Below are positions 11,275 to 22,730 of a stretch of DNA of 64,000 nucleotides, piece after piece. Origin of the DNA: Elymus sibiricus (Eukaryota; Streptophyta; Magnoliopsida; Poales; Poaceae); assembly GCA_039707655.1 (NCBI GenBank), contig CM077666.1, forward strand, positions 241,706,166 through 241,770,165, read 5' to 3'. Positions within the stretch are counted from its first letter, which is position 1. Every line of letters starts with the position of its first letter. Below the pieces are notes generated by a model. It was not told the DNA's origin. It ran no database searches and worked only from the letters and a program-made list of their open reading frames with translations. The position numbers and the translations under genes were made by a program.

Positions 11275-12418
11275 TACGCGGCAGCAAAACTACTTTTGCA
11301 CTTTCCAATACCTTGTGGGCTTTATCCCTTTGGCTCATATAAAGTGTTGCTGCACCCGAACACTTCGGTAAACATCCGGAACCCCTTCCGGTGAACTCCG
11401 GAACCCTTCCAGAGATCAAAACACTATTATCACATATATCAATCTTTACCTCCGGACTATTCCGGAGATCCTCGTCATGTCCGGGATCTTATCCGGGACT
11501 CCGAACAACTTTCGGTCACCAACATAATAACTCAATTATACTAATCGTCACCAAACGTTAAGTGTGTAGACCCTGCGGGTTCGAGAACTATGTAGACATG
11601 ACCGAGACACCTCTACGGCCAATAACCAATAGCGGGACCTGGATGCCCATATTGGCTCCTACATATTCTACGAAGATCTTTATCGGTCGAACCTCTATGT
11701 CAAGGATTCAGTTAATCCCGTATGCTGTTCCCTTTGTTCTTCGGTATGTTACTTGCCCGAGATTCGATCGTCGGTATCTCTATACCTAGTTCAATCTCGT
11801 CACCGGCAAGTCTCTTTACTCGTTCCGTAATACAAGATCTCGTGGCTAACACTTTAGTCACATTGCTTGCAAGGCTCATTGTGATGTTGTATTACCGAGT
11901 GGGCCCTGAGATACCTCTCCGTCATACGGAGTAACAAATCCCAGTCTTGATCCATGCCAACCCAACAGACACCCTTGGAGATACCTGTAGAGCACCTTTA
12001 TAGTCACCCAGTTACGTTGCGACGTTTGATACACACAAGGTATTCCTCCGGTGTCAGTGAGTTGCATGATCTCATGGTCAAAGGAACAGATACTTGACAT
12101 GCAGAAAACAATAGCAATAAACTGACACGATCAAATGCTACGTTTACAGTTTGGGTCTTGTCCATCACATCATTCTCCTAATGATGTGATCCCGTTATCA
12201 AATGACATCTCATGTCAATGGCCAGGAAACCTTAACCATCTTTGATCAACGAGCTAGTCAACTAGAGGCTTACTAGGGACACAGTGTTGTCTATGTACCC
12301 ACACATGTATTTGAGTTTCCAATCAATACAATTATAGCATGGATAATAAACGATTATCATGAACAAGGAAATATAATAATAACCAATTTATTATTGCCTC
12401 TAGGGCATATTTCCAACA

Positions 12419-12430
12419 GTCTCCCACTTG
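12419..12430 (-). other. Polypurine tract of the Angela-like element
   Basis: The reverse strand reads CAAGTGGGAGAC directly before the 3' LTR start (TGTTGG). It primes plus-strand DNA synthesis. Confidence 0.85.
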
Positions 12431-12468
12431 CACTAGAGTCAATAATCTAGTTCACATCACTATGTGAT

Positions 12469-13029
12469 TTACATTGTAATGAATCGAACACCCATGCAGT
12501 TCTGGTGTTGTTCATGTTTAGCCCTTGGAAGAGGTTTAGTCATCGGATCTGCAACATTTAGATCCGTGTGTACTTTGCAAATATTTATGTCGTCCTCCTT
12601 GATGTAATCGCGGATGGAATTGAAACGTCGTTTTATGTGTCTGGTCCTCTTGTGAAATCTTGGTTCCTTGGCTAGAGCAATGGCACCAGTATTATCACAA
12701 AACAGAGTCATTGGGTCAAGTGCACTAGGCACTACTCCAAGATCTGTCATGAACTCCTTCATCCAGACACCTTCCTTCGCCGCCTCCGAGGCTGCGATGT
12801 ACTCCGCTTCGCATGTAGAATCAGCTACCACGCTTTGCTTGGAACTGCACCAGCTAACCGCACCCCCATTAAGAATAAATACGTATCCGGTTTGCGACTT
12901 AGAGTCATCCGGATCAGTGTCAAAGCTTGCATCGACGTAACCCTTTACGACGAGCTCTTGATCACCTCCATAAACGAGAAACATGTCCTTAGTCCTTTTC
13001 AGGTACTTCAGGATATTCTTGACCGCCGT
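12469..13029 (-). pseudogene. Angela RNase H domain, downstream of the nonsense codon
   Basis: This is the in-frame continuation of the polyprotein after the TAG at 13030-13032. It carries Copia RNase H catalytic motifs in order: GYVDASFDTDPDDSKSQTG (first Asp), STCEAEYIA (Glu) and LFCDNTGAIAL (Asp), then NVADPMTKPLP near the end. The frame closes at 12469. It has no start of its own, so it would be made only by readthrough of the TAG or supplied from elsewhere. Confidence 0.92.
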
Positions 13030-16000
13030 CTAGTGTTCCATTCCTGGATCACTTTGAAACCTTCCGACCATACTTATGGCAAGGCTGACATCGGGTCTTG
13101 TGCACAGCATTGCATACATGATAGAGCCTATGGCCGAAGCATAGGGGATGACACTCATCTTTTCTCTATCTTCTGCAGTCACTGGGCATTGAGTCTTACT
13201 CAACTTCACACCTTGCAAAACAGGCAAGAACCCCTTCTTGGACTGATCCATTTTGAACTTCTTCAAAATCTTATCAAGGTATGTGCTTTGTGAAAGTCCT
13301 ATTAAGCGTCTTGATCTATCTCTATAGATCTTGATGCCTAATATGAAAGCAGCTTCTCCTAGGTCCTTCATTGAAAAACTCTTGTTCAAATATTCCTTTA
13401 CGCTTTCCAGCATTTGTATATTGTTTCCAATCAGCAATATGTCATCCACATATAATATTAGAAACGCTATAGAGCTCCCACTCACTTTCTTGTAAATACA
13501 AGCTTCTCCGTAAACTTGTATAAACTCGAACGCTTTGATCACCTCATCAAAACGAAGATTCCAACTCCGAGATGCTTGCACCAGTCCATAAATGGATCGC
13601 TGGAGTTTGCAAACTTTGTCAGCATTCTCTGGATCGACAAAACCTTCTGGTTGCATCATATACAACTCTTCCTTAAGGTAACCGTTAAGGAACGCTGTTT
13701 TGACATCCATCTGCCAAATTTCATAATCGAAAAAGGCAGCTATTGCTAACATGATTCTGACGGACTTAAGCATCGCTACGGGTGAGAAGGTCTCATCGTA
13801 GTCAACTCCTTGAACTTGTGAAAAACCCTTTGCCACAAGTCGAGCTTTATAGACGGTGACATTGCCGTCCGCGTCCGTCTTCCTCTTAAAGATCCATTTG
13901 TTCTGAATGGCCTTACGCCCTTCAGGTAATACTTCCAAAGTCCATACTTTGTTTTCATACATGGATCCCATCTCGGATTTCATGGCCTCTAACCACTTCT
14001 CGGAATCCGGGCTCATCATCGCTTCTCCATAGCTCGTAGGTTCATCGTTGTCTAACAACATGACTTCTAAGACAGGGTTGCCGTACCACTCAGGAGCAGT
14101 ACGCGTCCTTGTCGACCTACGAGGTTCGATAGCAACTTGATCCAAAGCTTCATGATCATCATCATTAACTTCCTCTTCAGCTAATGTAGGCTCCACAGAA
14201 ACAACTTTCTGCGCTGCGCTACTCTCAGGTTGAAGTAAAGGTTCAACAACCTCATCAAGTTCTATCTTCCTCCCACTCAATTCTTTCGAGAGAAACTCTT
14301 TCTCAAGAAATGTTCCGTTTTTAGCGACAAACACTTTGCCTTCGGATCTGAGGTAGAAGGTATACCCAACTGTCTCTTTTGGGTATCCTATGAAGACGCA
14401 TTTCTCCGCTTTGGGTTCCAGCTTTTCAGGCTGAAGCTTTTTGACATAAGCATCACATCCCCAAACTTTAAGAAACGACAGCTTTGGCTTCTTGCCAAAC
14501 CAAAGTTCATATGGCGTCATCTCAACGGATTTCGATGGTGCCCTATTTAAAGTGAATGCAGCTGTCTCTAATGCATAACCCCAAAACGATAGTGGCAAAT
14601 CGGCAAGAGACATCATAGATCGCACCATATCCAATAAGGTTCGATTACGACGTTCGGACACACCATTACGCTGTGGTGTTCCAGGCGGTGTTAATTGTGA
14701 AACAATTCCACACTGTCTTAAGTGACTGCCAAACTCATAACTCAGATATTCTCCTCCTCGATCAGATCGTAGGAATTTAATCTTCTTGTTACGATGATTC
14801 TCAACTTCACTCTGAAATTGTTTGAACTTTTCAAATGTTTCAGACTTGTGTTTCATTAAGTAAATATACCCATATCTACTTAAGTCATCAGTGAAGGTGA
14901 GAAAGTAACGATAACCACCGCGCGCCTTAATGCTCATCGGACCGCACATATCAGTATGTATGATTTCCAATAAGTCACTTGCCCGTTCCATTATTCCAGA
15001 GAACGGCGTTTTAGTCATCTTGCCCATGAGGCATGGCTCACATGTGTCAAGTGATTCAAAATCAAGTGACTCCAAAAGTCCATCAGCATGGAGCTTCCTC
15101 ATGCGTTTTACGCCAATATGACCTAAACGGCAGTGCCACAAGAAAGTGGTATTATCATTATCAATTCTACATCTTTTGGCATCAATGTTATGAACATGTG
15201 TATCATTACTATCGAGATTCAATAAGAATAAACCCCTCACATCGGGTGCATGACCATAAAAGATATTACTCATATAAATAGAACAACCATTATTCTCTGA
15301 TTTAAATGAGTAACCGTCTCGCAATAAACAAGATCCAGATATAATGTTCATGCTTAACGCAGGCACCAAATAACACTTATTTAGGTTCATCACTAATCCC
15401 GACGGTAATCGAAGAGCGAGCGTGCCGACGGCGATCACATCAACCTTGGAACCATTTCCCACGCGCATCGTCACTTCGTCCTTTGCCAGCCTCCGTCTAT
15501 TCCGCAGTTCCTGTTTTGAGTTGCAAATATGAGCAACCGCACCGGTATCAAATACCCAGGCACTACAACGAGAGTTGGTAAGGTACACATCAATAACATG
15601 TATATCATATATACCTTGTTTGTTGTTGGCCGCCTTCTTGTCAGCCAAATACTTGGGGCAATTCCGCTTCCAGTGTCCAGTTCCCTTGCAATGAAAACAC
15701 ACAGTTTCTGGTTTGGGTCCAGCCTTGGGTTTCTTCACGAGAGGAGCAACTGCTTTGCCACTCTTCTTGGAGTTACCCTTCTTACCCTTGCCATTTTTCT
15801 TGAAACTAGTGGTTTTATTGACCATCAACACTTGATGCTCCTTCTGAATTTCAGACTCAGCGGCTTTCAGCATCGCAAACAGCTCGGCGACTGACTTGTT
15901 CATCCCGTGCATGTTATAGTTCAACACGAAGCTCTTGTAGCTAGGTGGCAATGATTGAAGAACTCTGTCAGTGATAGCCTCTGGCGGAAGGGGCATCCCT

Positions 16001-16452
16001 AACTCAGCCAGACGGGTGGAGTACCCAGACATTCTGAGCACGTGATCACTGATAGACCCGTTCTCCTCCATCTTGCAAGCATAGAACTTATCGGAGATCT
16101 CATATCTCTCGATCCGGGCATTCTTCTGAAAGATAAACTTCAACTCCTGGAACATCTCATATGCTCCATGACGTTCAAAACGTCTTTGAAGTCCCGGTTC
16201 TAAGCCATACAACATTGCACATTGAACTATTGAGTAATCATCAGAACGAGCCTGCCAGGCGTTCACAACGTCTAGAGACTCAACTGGAGCGGGTGGATCA
16301 CCAAGCGGTGCATCAAGGACATAAGCCTTCTGGGAAGCCGTAAGGATAATCCTTAGATTACGGGCCCAGTCCACAAAGTTACTTCCATCATCTTTCAACT
16401 TAGCTTTCTCTAGGAACGCATTAAAATTCAGGGGTGCTACTGCGCGAGCCAT
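13030..16452 (-). pseudogene. Angela gag-pol polyprotein (GAG, PR, INT, RT), one nonsense codon
   Basis: An unbroken 1140-codon frame from ATG 16452. GAG covers residues 1-280, with zinc knuckle CFHCKGTGHWKRNC. The protease has WVFDTGAVAHI (D-T-G). Integrase has the H-H-C-C finger (HCRLGHIG...CEPCLMGK) and the core HTDMCGP, SDRGGEYLS and NGVSERRNR (D, D, E). RT has QMDVKTAFLNG and catalytic LYVDDILLIGN. The frame ends at TAG in MEH-stop, where related elements have Trp (TGG), leaving RNase H in the separate segment 12469-13029. Everything else looks intact, so this copy lost function by one G-to-A change. A full-length product would be about 1,330 residues. Confidence 0.95.
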
Positions 16453-17713
16453 GATCTACAACATAAATATAGCAAAGACAACTTAGACTATTGTTCTTAG
16501 ATAATGAGTTTAGTTAATCATATTTAAAAAACTCCCACTCAAATTGACATCCCTCTGATCATTCGAGTGTTACATGATCCAAATCCACCAACTCAAGTCC
16601 GATCATCACGTGAGTTGAGGTGGTTTCAATGGTGAACATCTTCATGTTGATCATATCTACTATATGACTCATGTTCGACCTTTCGGTCTCTTGTGTTCCG
16701 AGGCCATGTCTGTACATGCTAGGCTCGTCAAGTTTAACCCGAGTGTTCCGCACGTGCAACATGGCTTGCACCCGTTGTATGCGAACGTAGAGTCTATCAC
16801 ACCCGATCATCACGGCGTGTCTCGAAACGACGAACTTTCGCAACGGTGCACACTTGGGGAGAACACAATTTATCTTGAAATTTAAGTGAGGGATCACCTT
16901 ATAATGCTACCGTCGTCCTAAGCAAAATAAGATGCATAAAAGGATTAACATCACATGCAAATCATAAGTGACATGATATGGCCATGAACTTGTGCTTTTG
17001 ATCTCCATCTCCAAAGCACCGGCATGATCTCCATCGTCACCGGCATGACACCATGATCTCCATCATCTTGATCTCCATCAACGTGTCACCATAAGGTTGT
17101 CGCGCCGACTGTTGCTTCCACGACTATAGCTAACGTTTAGCGATAAAGTAAAGCATTACATAGCGCTTAATGATTGACACGTAGGTCATACAATAATTAA
17201 AGACAACTCTATGGCTCCTGCCAGTTGCCGTACTCATCGACATGCAAGTCGTGATATTCTATACATCACATGATCATCTCATACATCACATATATCTCAT
17301 CATGTAATTGGCCATATCACATCACAACATACCCTGCAAAAACAAGTTAGACGTCCTCTAATTGTTGTTGCAAATTTTACGTGGCTGCTACGGGTTTGCA
17401 AGAACCGTTCTTACCTACGCAAAACCACAACGTGGTGTAGTGATTGCTTTTTGATCTTCTAAAAGAACCCTCTTCATTGAAATCGATTCAACTAAAGTGA
17501 GAGAGACAGACACCCGCTAGCCATCTTTATGCAACGAAGTTACATGTTAGTTGAAGGAACCTGTCTCGCGTAAGTGTACGCGTAATGTCGGTCCGGGCCG
17601 CTTCATCTCACAATACCGCCGAATCAAATATCAACTAGTAACGGCAAGCAATATGTATACACCCACGCCCACAACTCGTTTGTGTTCTACTCGAGATCTC
17701 ATCTACGCATAGA
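16453..17713 (-). other. Angela 5' untranslated leader
   Basis: About 1.26 kb lies between primer site and gag ATG, typical of BARE-type elements, which have long structured leaders. It contains only short open frames (the longest about 110 codons at 16559-16897) that I do not consider genes. Packaging and dimerisation signals are expected here but cannot be located by eye. Confidence 0.8.
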
Positions 17714-17730
17714 CCTGGCTCATGATGCCA
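17714..17730 (-). other. Angela primer-binding site (initiator tRNA-Met type)
   Basis: The reverse strand reads TGGCATCATGAGCCAGG, one base from the 5' LTR. It resembles the iMet complement TGGTATCAGAGCC but with internal differences, as is usual for this family. Confidence 0.75.
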
Positions 17731-18190
17731 CTGTTGGGGAACGTTGCATGGGAAACAAAAAATTTTCCTACGCACACGCAAGATCTATCCATGGTGATGA
17801 GCATCTACGAGAGGGAGAGTGAATCTACATACCCTTGTAGATCGCTAAGCGGAAGCGTTTAAGAAACGCGGTTGATGTAGTCGAACGTCTCCGCGATCCA
17901 AATCGCACGTCGTCCCTCGATCCGATCACGAACTAGTGCCGAACGGACGGCACCTCCGCGTTCAACACACGTACGGCTTGATGACGCCTTCACCTCCTCG
18001 ATCCAGCGAGCGATGGTGAAGTAGTGGTTGAGTTCCAGCAGCACGACGGCGTGGTGATGGTGGTGAGGAACAATCTCTGCAGGGCTTCGCCAAGCACTAC
18101 GGAGATTATGACGGAGGAACTAGAGGGCTAGGGTTGCCGGCACACGGCTTGGGAAATCCTGATGTGTCCCGTGTGCTAGCCCTGCCCCTC

Positions 18191-18200
18191 TATTTATATG
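18191..18200 (-). promoter_or_regulatory. TATA box in Angela 5' LTR
   Basis: Same sequence as 11023-11032. Being in the 5' LTR, it is the promoter for the genomic RNA. Confidence 0.78.
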
Positions 18201-18328
18201 TTGAGCCTTGGGGTCTAAACTTGGAGTAAAAGCCTCCTCCGGGTCGGTTTTGCCCGCACAAGGTCGGTTTGGCCCGCAGGGAAAGAGTCCAACTCGGATC
18301 CCTGCCGAACCGTGCACAGCCGCGCACA

Positions 18329-18442
18329 AGCGGTAGTACCGCTTCACACAAGCGGTAGTACCGCTTGGGCGGTAGTACCGCTTCACACAAGCGGTAGTAC
18401 CGCTCGGGCGGTAGTACCGCTTCACCAAGCGGTAGTACCGCT
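18329..18442. repeat. Six-fold palindrome array in Angela 5' LTR
   Basis: Copy of the array at 11161-11274 with unit AGCGGTAGTACCGCT. It sits immediately upstream of the active promoter, so it could act as binding sites or as a replication or transcription structure. Confidence 0.9.
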
Positions 18443-19586
18443 TACGCGGCAGCAAAACTACTTTTGCACTTTCCAATACCTTGTGGGCTTTATCCCTTTG
18501 GCTCATATAAAGTGTTGCTGCACCCGAACACTTCGGTAAACATCCGGAACCCCTTCCGGTGAACTCCGGAACCCTTCCAGAGATCAAAACACTATTATCA
18601 CATATATCAATCTTTACCTCCGGACTATTCCGGAGATCCTCGTCATGTCCGGGATCTTATCCGGGACTCCGAACAACTTTCGGTCACCAACATAATAACT
18701 CAATTATACTAATCGTCACCAAACGTTAAGTGTGTAGACCCTGCGGGTTCGAGAACTATGTAGACATGACCGAGACACCTCTACGGCCAATAACCAATAG
18801 CGGGACCTGGATGCCCATATTGGCTCCTACATATTCTACGAAGATCTTTATCGGTCGAACCTCTATGTCAAGGATTCAGTTAATCCCGTATGCTGTTCCC
18901 TTTGTTCTTCGGTATGTTACTTGCCCGAGATTCGATCGTCGGTATCTCTATACCTAGTTCAATCTCGTCACCGGCAAGTCTCTTTACTCGTTCCGTAATA
19001 CAAGATCTCGTGGCTAACACTTTAGTCACATTGCTTGCAAGGCTCATTGTGATGTTGTATTACCGAGTGGGCCCTGAGATACCTCTCCGTCATACGGAGT
19101 AACAAATCCCAGTCTTGATCCATGCCAACCCAACAGACACCCTTGGAGATACCTGTAGAGCACCTTTATAGTCACCCAGTTACGTTGCGACGTTTGATAC
19201 ACACAAGGTATTCCTCCGGTGTCAGTGAGTTGCATGATCTCATGGTCAAAGGAACAGATACTTGACATGCAGAAAACAATAGCAATAAACTGACACGATC
19301 AAATGCTACGTTTACAGTTTGGGTCTTGTCCATCACATCATTCTCCTAATGATGTGATCCCGTTATCAAATGACATCTCATGTCAATGGCCAGGAAACCT
19401 TAACCATCTTTGATCAACGAGCTAGTCAACTAGAGGCTTACTAGGGACACAGTGTTGTCTATGTACCCACACATGTATTTGAGTTTCCAATCAATACAAT
19501 TATAGCATGGATAATAAACGATTATCATGAACAAGGAAATATAATAATAACCAATTTATTATTGCCTCTAGGGCATATTTCCAACA

Positions 19587-20808
19587 CGAAGAGGCTTCTC
19601 TCGAGAAAATAGCATACGGTGGGTAGACAAATTACTGTAGGGCAATTGATAGAAAAGCAAATAATCATTACGATATCCAAGGCAATGATCATGTATATAG
19701 GCATCATGTCCGAGACAAGTAGACTGACTCCTGCCTGCATCTACTACTATTACTCCACACATCGACCGCTATCCAGCATGCATCTAGTGTATTAAGTCCA
19801 TAAAGAACGGAGTAACGCCTTAAGAACGATGACATGATGTAAACAAGATAAACTCACGTACGAATAAACCCCATCTTTTTACCCTTAATAGCAATGATAC
19901 ATACGTGTCATGTCCCTTTCTGTCACTGGGATTGAGCACCGCAAGATCGAACCCATTACAAAGCACCTCTTCCCATGGCAAGATAAATCAATCTAGTTGG
20001 CCAAACCAAATCAATAAATCCGAGAAGAAATATGAAGCTATAATAATCATGCATAAAAGAGATTAGAGAAGACTCAAATAATATTCATGGATAATCTGAT
20101 CATAAACTCACAATTCATCGGATCCCAACAAACACACCGCAAAAAGTGATTACATCGGATAGAACTCCAAGAACATCGAGGAGAACATTGTATTGAAGAT
20201 CAAAAAGAGAGAAGACGCCATCTAGCTACTACCTATGGACCCGAAGGTCTGTGGTAAACTACTCACGCATCATCGGAAGGGCAACAAGGTTGATGTAGAA
20301 CCCCTCCGTGATCGATTCCCCCTCCGGCAGATTACCGGAGAAGGACCCCAGATGAGATCTCTCTGGAACAGAAACTTGCGACGGCGGAAAAAGTATTTCG
20401 TGGACTCTCCTGAGGGTTTCTGATTTTTCCTGAATTTATAGTGGTAGAATTAGGTCAAACAGAGCAAAGGGGGCCCACGAGGCACCAGGGCGTGCCTGCC
20501 CCCCCAGGCGCGCCTTGGTGGCTTGTGGCCACCTCCTGGGTCTTCTGGCCCTCTCCCAAAGCTTCTAGTGTTTATCTTGTCCAATAAAAAATCTCCAAAA
20601 AGTTTTGTGGCATTTGGACTTCGTTTGGTATTGATTTTCTGTAAAACTAAAACAGGGCAGAAAACAGTAACTGGCACTGGGCACTAAGTTAATAAGTTAG
20701 TCTCCAAAAATGATATATAATTGCTGTAAATGATTATAAAAACATCCAAGATTGATAATACAACTGCATGGAACAATCAAAAATTATAGATACATTGGAG
20801 ACGTATCA
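19587..20808 (-). repeat. Element B 3' LTR, segment right of Angela
   Basis: Bases 19590-20146 duplicate 10007-10563 (557 bp). 20147-20808 completes the LTR, ending TATCA at 20808 (reverse-strand start TGATACGTC). Three bases (CGA, 19587-19589) between Angela and the repeat are not explained by the neighbouring LTR position. Diagnostic bases shared by both halves but not by the 5' LTR (for example AGCATACGG versus ATCATACGG) show both halves come from the same LTR. Confidence 0.88.
20435..20442 (-). promoter_or_regulatory. TATA-like box in element B 3' LTR
   Basis: The reverse strand reads ACTATAAATTC, about 370 bp into the LTR. The same box is at 29392-29399 in the 5' LTR. Confidence 0.55.
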
Positions 20809-20823
20809 GAATCCCCAAGCTTA
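20809..20823 (-). other. Polypurine tract of element B
   Basis: The reverse strand reads AAGCTTGGGGATTC immediately before the 3' LTR. Two further AAGCTTGGGGATGC copies lie inside the element (22659-22672 and 22716-22729). Confidence 0.75.
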
Positions 20824-22137
20824 ATTCCTGCTCATCCTCGAGTAGGTAGATGATAAAAACAGAATTTTTGATGTGGAATGCTGCCTAACATATTCATCAC
20901 ATATTCTTTTCTTTTGTAGCATCGACATTGGACTTGAATGATTCAAAGCAATAGTCTATAATTTGACATGAAAATATAAATACTCAAGCATGCTAACAAG
21001 CAACCATGTCTTTCAAAATATCAACGCTAAAGAAAGTTATCCCTAGCCCATTATGCTCAATCATTGATCCATTCATGAAACACACTCAAATATTAGCTAC
21101 ACACAATGCACAAGTATGACAATAGTGCTCTCTAGTTGGTGCTTTATAAGAGAAGATGGAGACTCAAAGTAAAAATAAAAATTGCATAAAAGTAAATAGA
21201 TAGGCCCTTCGCAGAGGGAAGCAGAGATTTGCTAATGTGCCAGAGCTCAAAGCTGAAATTAAAGAGATAAAAATATTTTGAGAGGCATGCTTTTCCTGTC
21301 AACGAAAACGACCGAGAATTCCCAATATTTTCCATGCTAGACACATCATAGGTGGTTCCCAAACAGAAAGTAAAGTTTATTTCCTTTCCACCATTCTTTC
21401 ACAATCCATGGCTAGCCGTATCCACGGGTGCCCTCCATACCAACACTTTCCAAGGAATTTTGTTGTTATTAATTTTGATTTCATTGTGGGACTGGGCATC
21501 CCTATTACCAACCATTCTCTCGTGCAATGACAAGTGAATAAACACTCATCATGAGAATAACACACCTAGCATGGAAAATAATGGCCACCCCCTACCGCTT
21601 CATGAGTGGTATGGGCACACAAAACGGAAAAATTATTTTGAAAATTAGAGTTGGCACACGCAAATTTACTTGGAACGACATTAAAATACCGCAGATAGGT
21701 AGATATAGTGGACTCATTTGGCACAACTTGGGTTTAAGGATTTTGGATGCACAAGCAGTATTTTCGCTTAGTACAAATGAAGGCTAGCAAAAGATTGAGA
21801 AGCAACCAACCAAAAAACGAAAACGGTCATAAACATGCATTGAACATAACTAACACCGAATAATGCACCATAAGTAGGATATAATTTCATTACATAACTA
21901 TTGACTTAACATGCATGCATAGGGAATCACAAACCTTAACACTAATATTCTTACTAAATCACAATTACTCACTAACATGACTCACATATTATCATTTCCA
22001 TATCACAAAACTATTGCAAGGAATCACACTCATCATATCCAATGATCTATATGAAAGTTTTTATTTATATCCCTCTTGAATATTCATCACTTTGGGACCA
22101 AATTCATATCTTGTGCAAATTACCGTTACTATTATCA

Positions 22138-22452
22138 ACTCTCAAAAAGAATTAAGTGAAGCATGAGAGTGCAAATATTTCTTCAAAATTTTAATCTTAT
22201 CAATTCTCAAAATAATATAAGTGAAGCATGAGAATTCATTTCTTCAAAATTTTAATCTTATCAATTCTCAAAATAATATAAGTGAAGCATGAGAATTCAT
22301 TTCTTCAAAATTTTAATCAACTCTCAAAATAATATAAGTGAAGCATGAGAGTTTATTTCTTCAAAATATAGCCACCACCGTGCTCAAAAAGATTTAAGTG
22401 AAGCAATAGAGCAACTGCCTAGCTCAAAAAAATTAAGTGAAGCACATAGAGT
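22138..22452. repeat. Tandem hairpin array in element B, six units
   Basis: Units of about 60 bp share TAAGTGAAGCA in the loop, flanked by complementary arms: 22138-22170 (ACTCTCA/TGAGAGT), 22202-22236 and 22263-22297 (AATTCTCA/TGAGAATT), 22320-22352 (ACTCTCA/TGAGAGT), 22382-22412 (GCTC/GAGC) and a weaker 22422-22452. Arm changes between units are paired (C:G versus T:A), which keeps the stem. Confidence 0.85.
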
Positions 22453-22644
22453 ATTCTGACAAATGATGATAAACGTGTGGCTCTCTCAAGATAGGTGTGT
22501 TCAGCAAAGATGATTGTGACAAACTAAAAAGCAAACAAAGCAAAGACTCATATAATACAAGACGCTCCAAGCAAAACACATATCATGTGACGAATAAAAA
22601 TATAGCTCCAAGTAAAATTACCGATGGTTGGTAGAAGAAAGAGG

Positions 22645-22730
22645 GGATGCCTTCCGGTGCATCCCCAAGCTTCGACGCTTGAGTCTTCCTTGAATATTAC
22701 CATGGGGTGCCTCGGGCATCCCCAAGCTTA
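22645..22730. repeat. Two internal polypurine-like hairpins in element B
   Basis: GCATCCCCAAGCTT occurs at 22659-22672 and 22716-22729, nearly the same as the polypurine tract next to the 3' LTR. Each is preceded by a complementary G-rich arm (GGGGATGC and GGGGTGCC), so each can fold back on itself. Confidence 0.7.

Larger units (their letters stand above)
10564..12418 (-). repeat. 3' LTR of the Angela-like element
   Basis: This is a 1855-bp LTR repeated at 17732-19586 with a constant offset of 7168 and no indel. It holds the TATA box (11023-11032) and the palindrome array (11161-11274). Short open frames inside it are identical in both LTRs, but this reflects recent duplication and not coding. 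Confidence 0.95.
10564..19586 (-). mobile_element. BARE1/Angela/WIS-type Copia retrotransposon, complete
   Basis: Reverse-strand order: 5' LTR 19586-17732, iMet-type primer site 17730-17714, leader, single gag-pol frame from 16452, polypurine tract 12430-12419, 3' LTR 12418-10564. Both LTRs are 1855 bp, start TGTTGGAAATATGCCC and end CGTTCCCCAACA. I find only two differences (AA versus TT in an A/T run near 10593/17761), so the insertion is very young. The polyprotein order is GAG, PR, INT, RT, RH, as in Copia. Flanks are AAAAG on the left and CGAAG on the right, not a clean 5-bp duplication. One nonsense codon (13030-13032) separates RT from RNase H. The family name rests on the LTR start and the gag N-terminus (MARAVAPLNFNAFLEKA). 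Confidence 0.95.
17732..19586 (-). repeat. 5' LTR of the Angela-like element
   Basis: 1855 bp, near-identical to 10564-12418. It drives the element: TATA box 18191-18200, palindrome array 18329-18442. Its outer end (19586) abuts CGA and then the second copy of the 557-bp target segment. Confidence 0.95.

Noticed and set aside
10691..12100. Several short frames repeated exactly at 17859-19268
   Set aside because: Exact repetition comes from the two young LTRs, not from coding conservation.
16559..16897. 112-codon frame in the Angela leader
   Set aside because: It has no domain, precedes gag on the same RNA and resembles the usual chance frames in long BARE leaders. I left it within the leader description.
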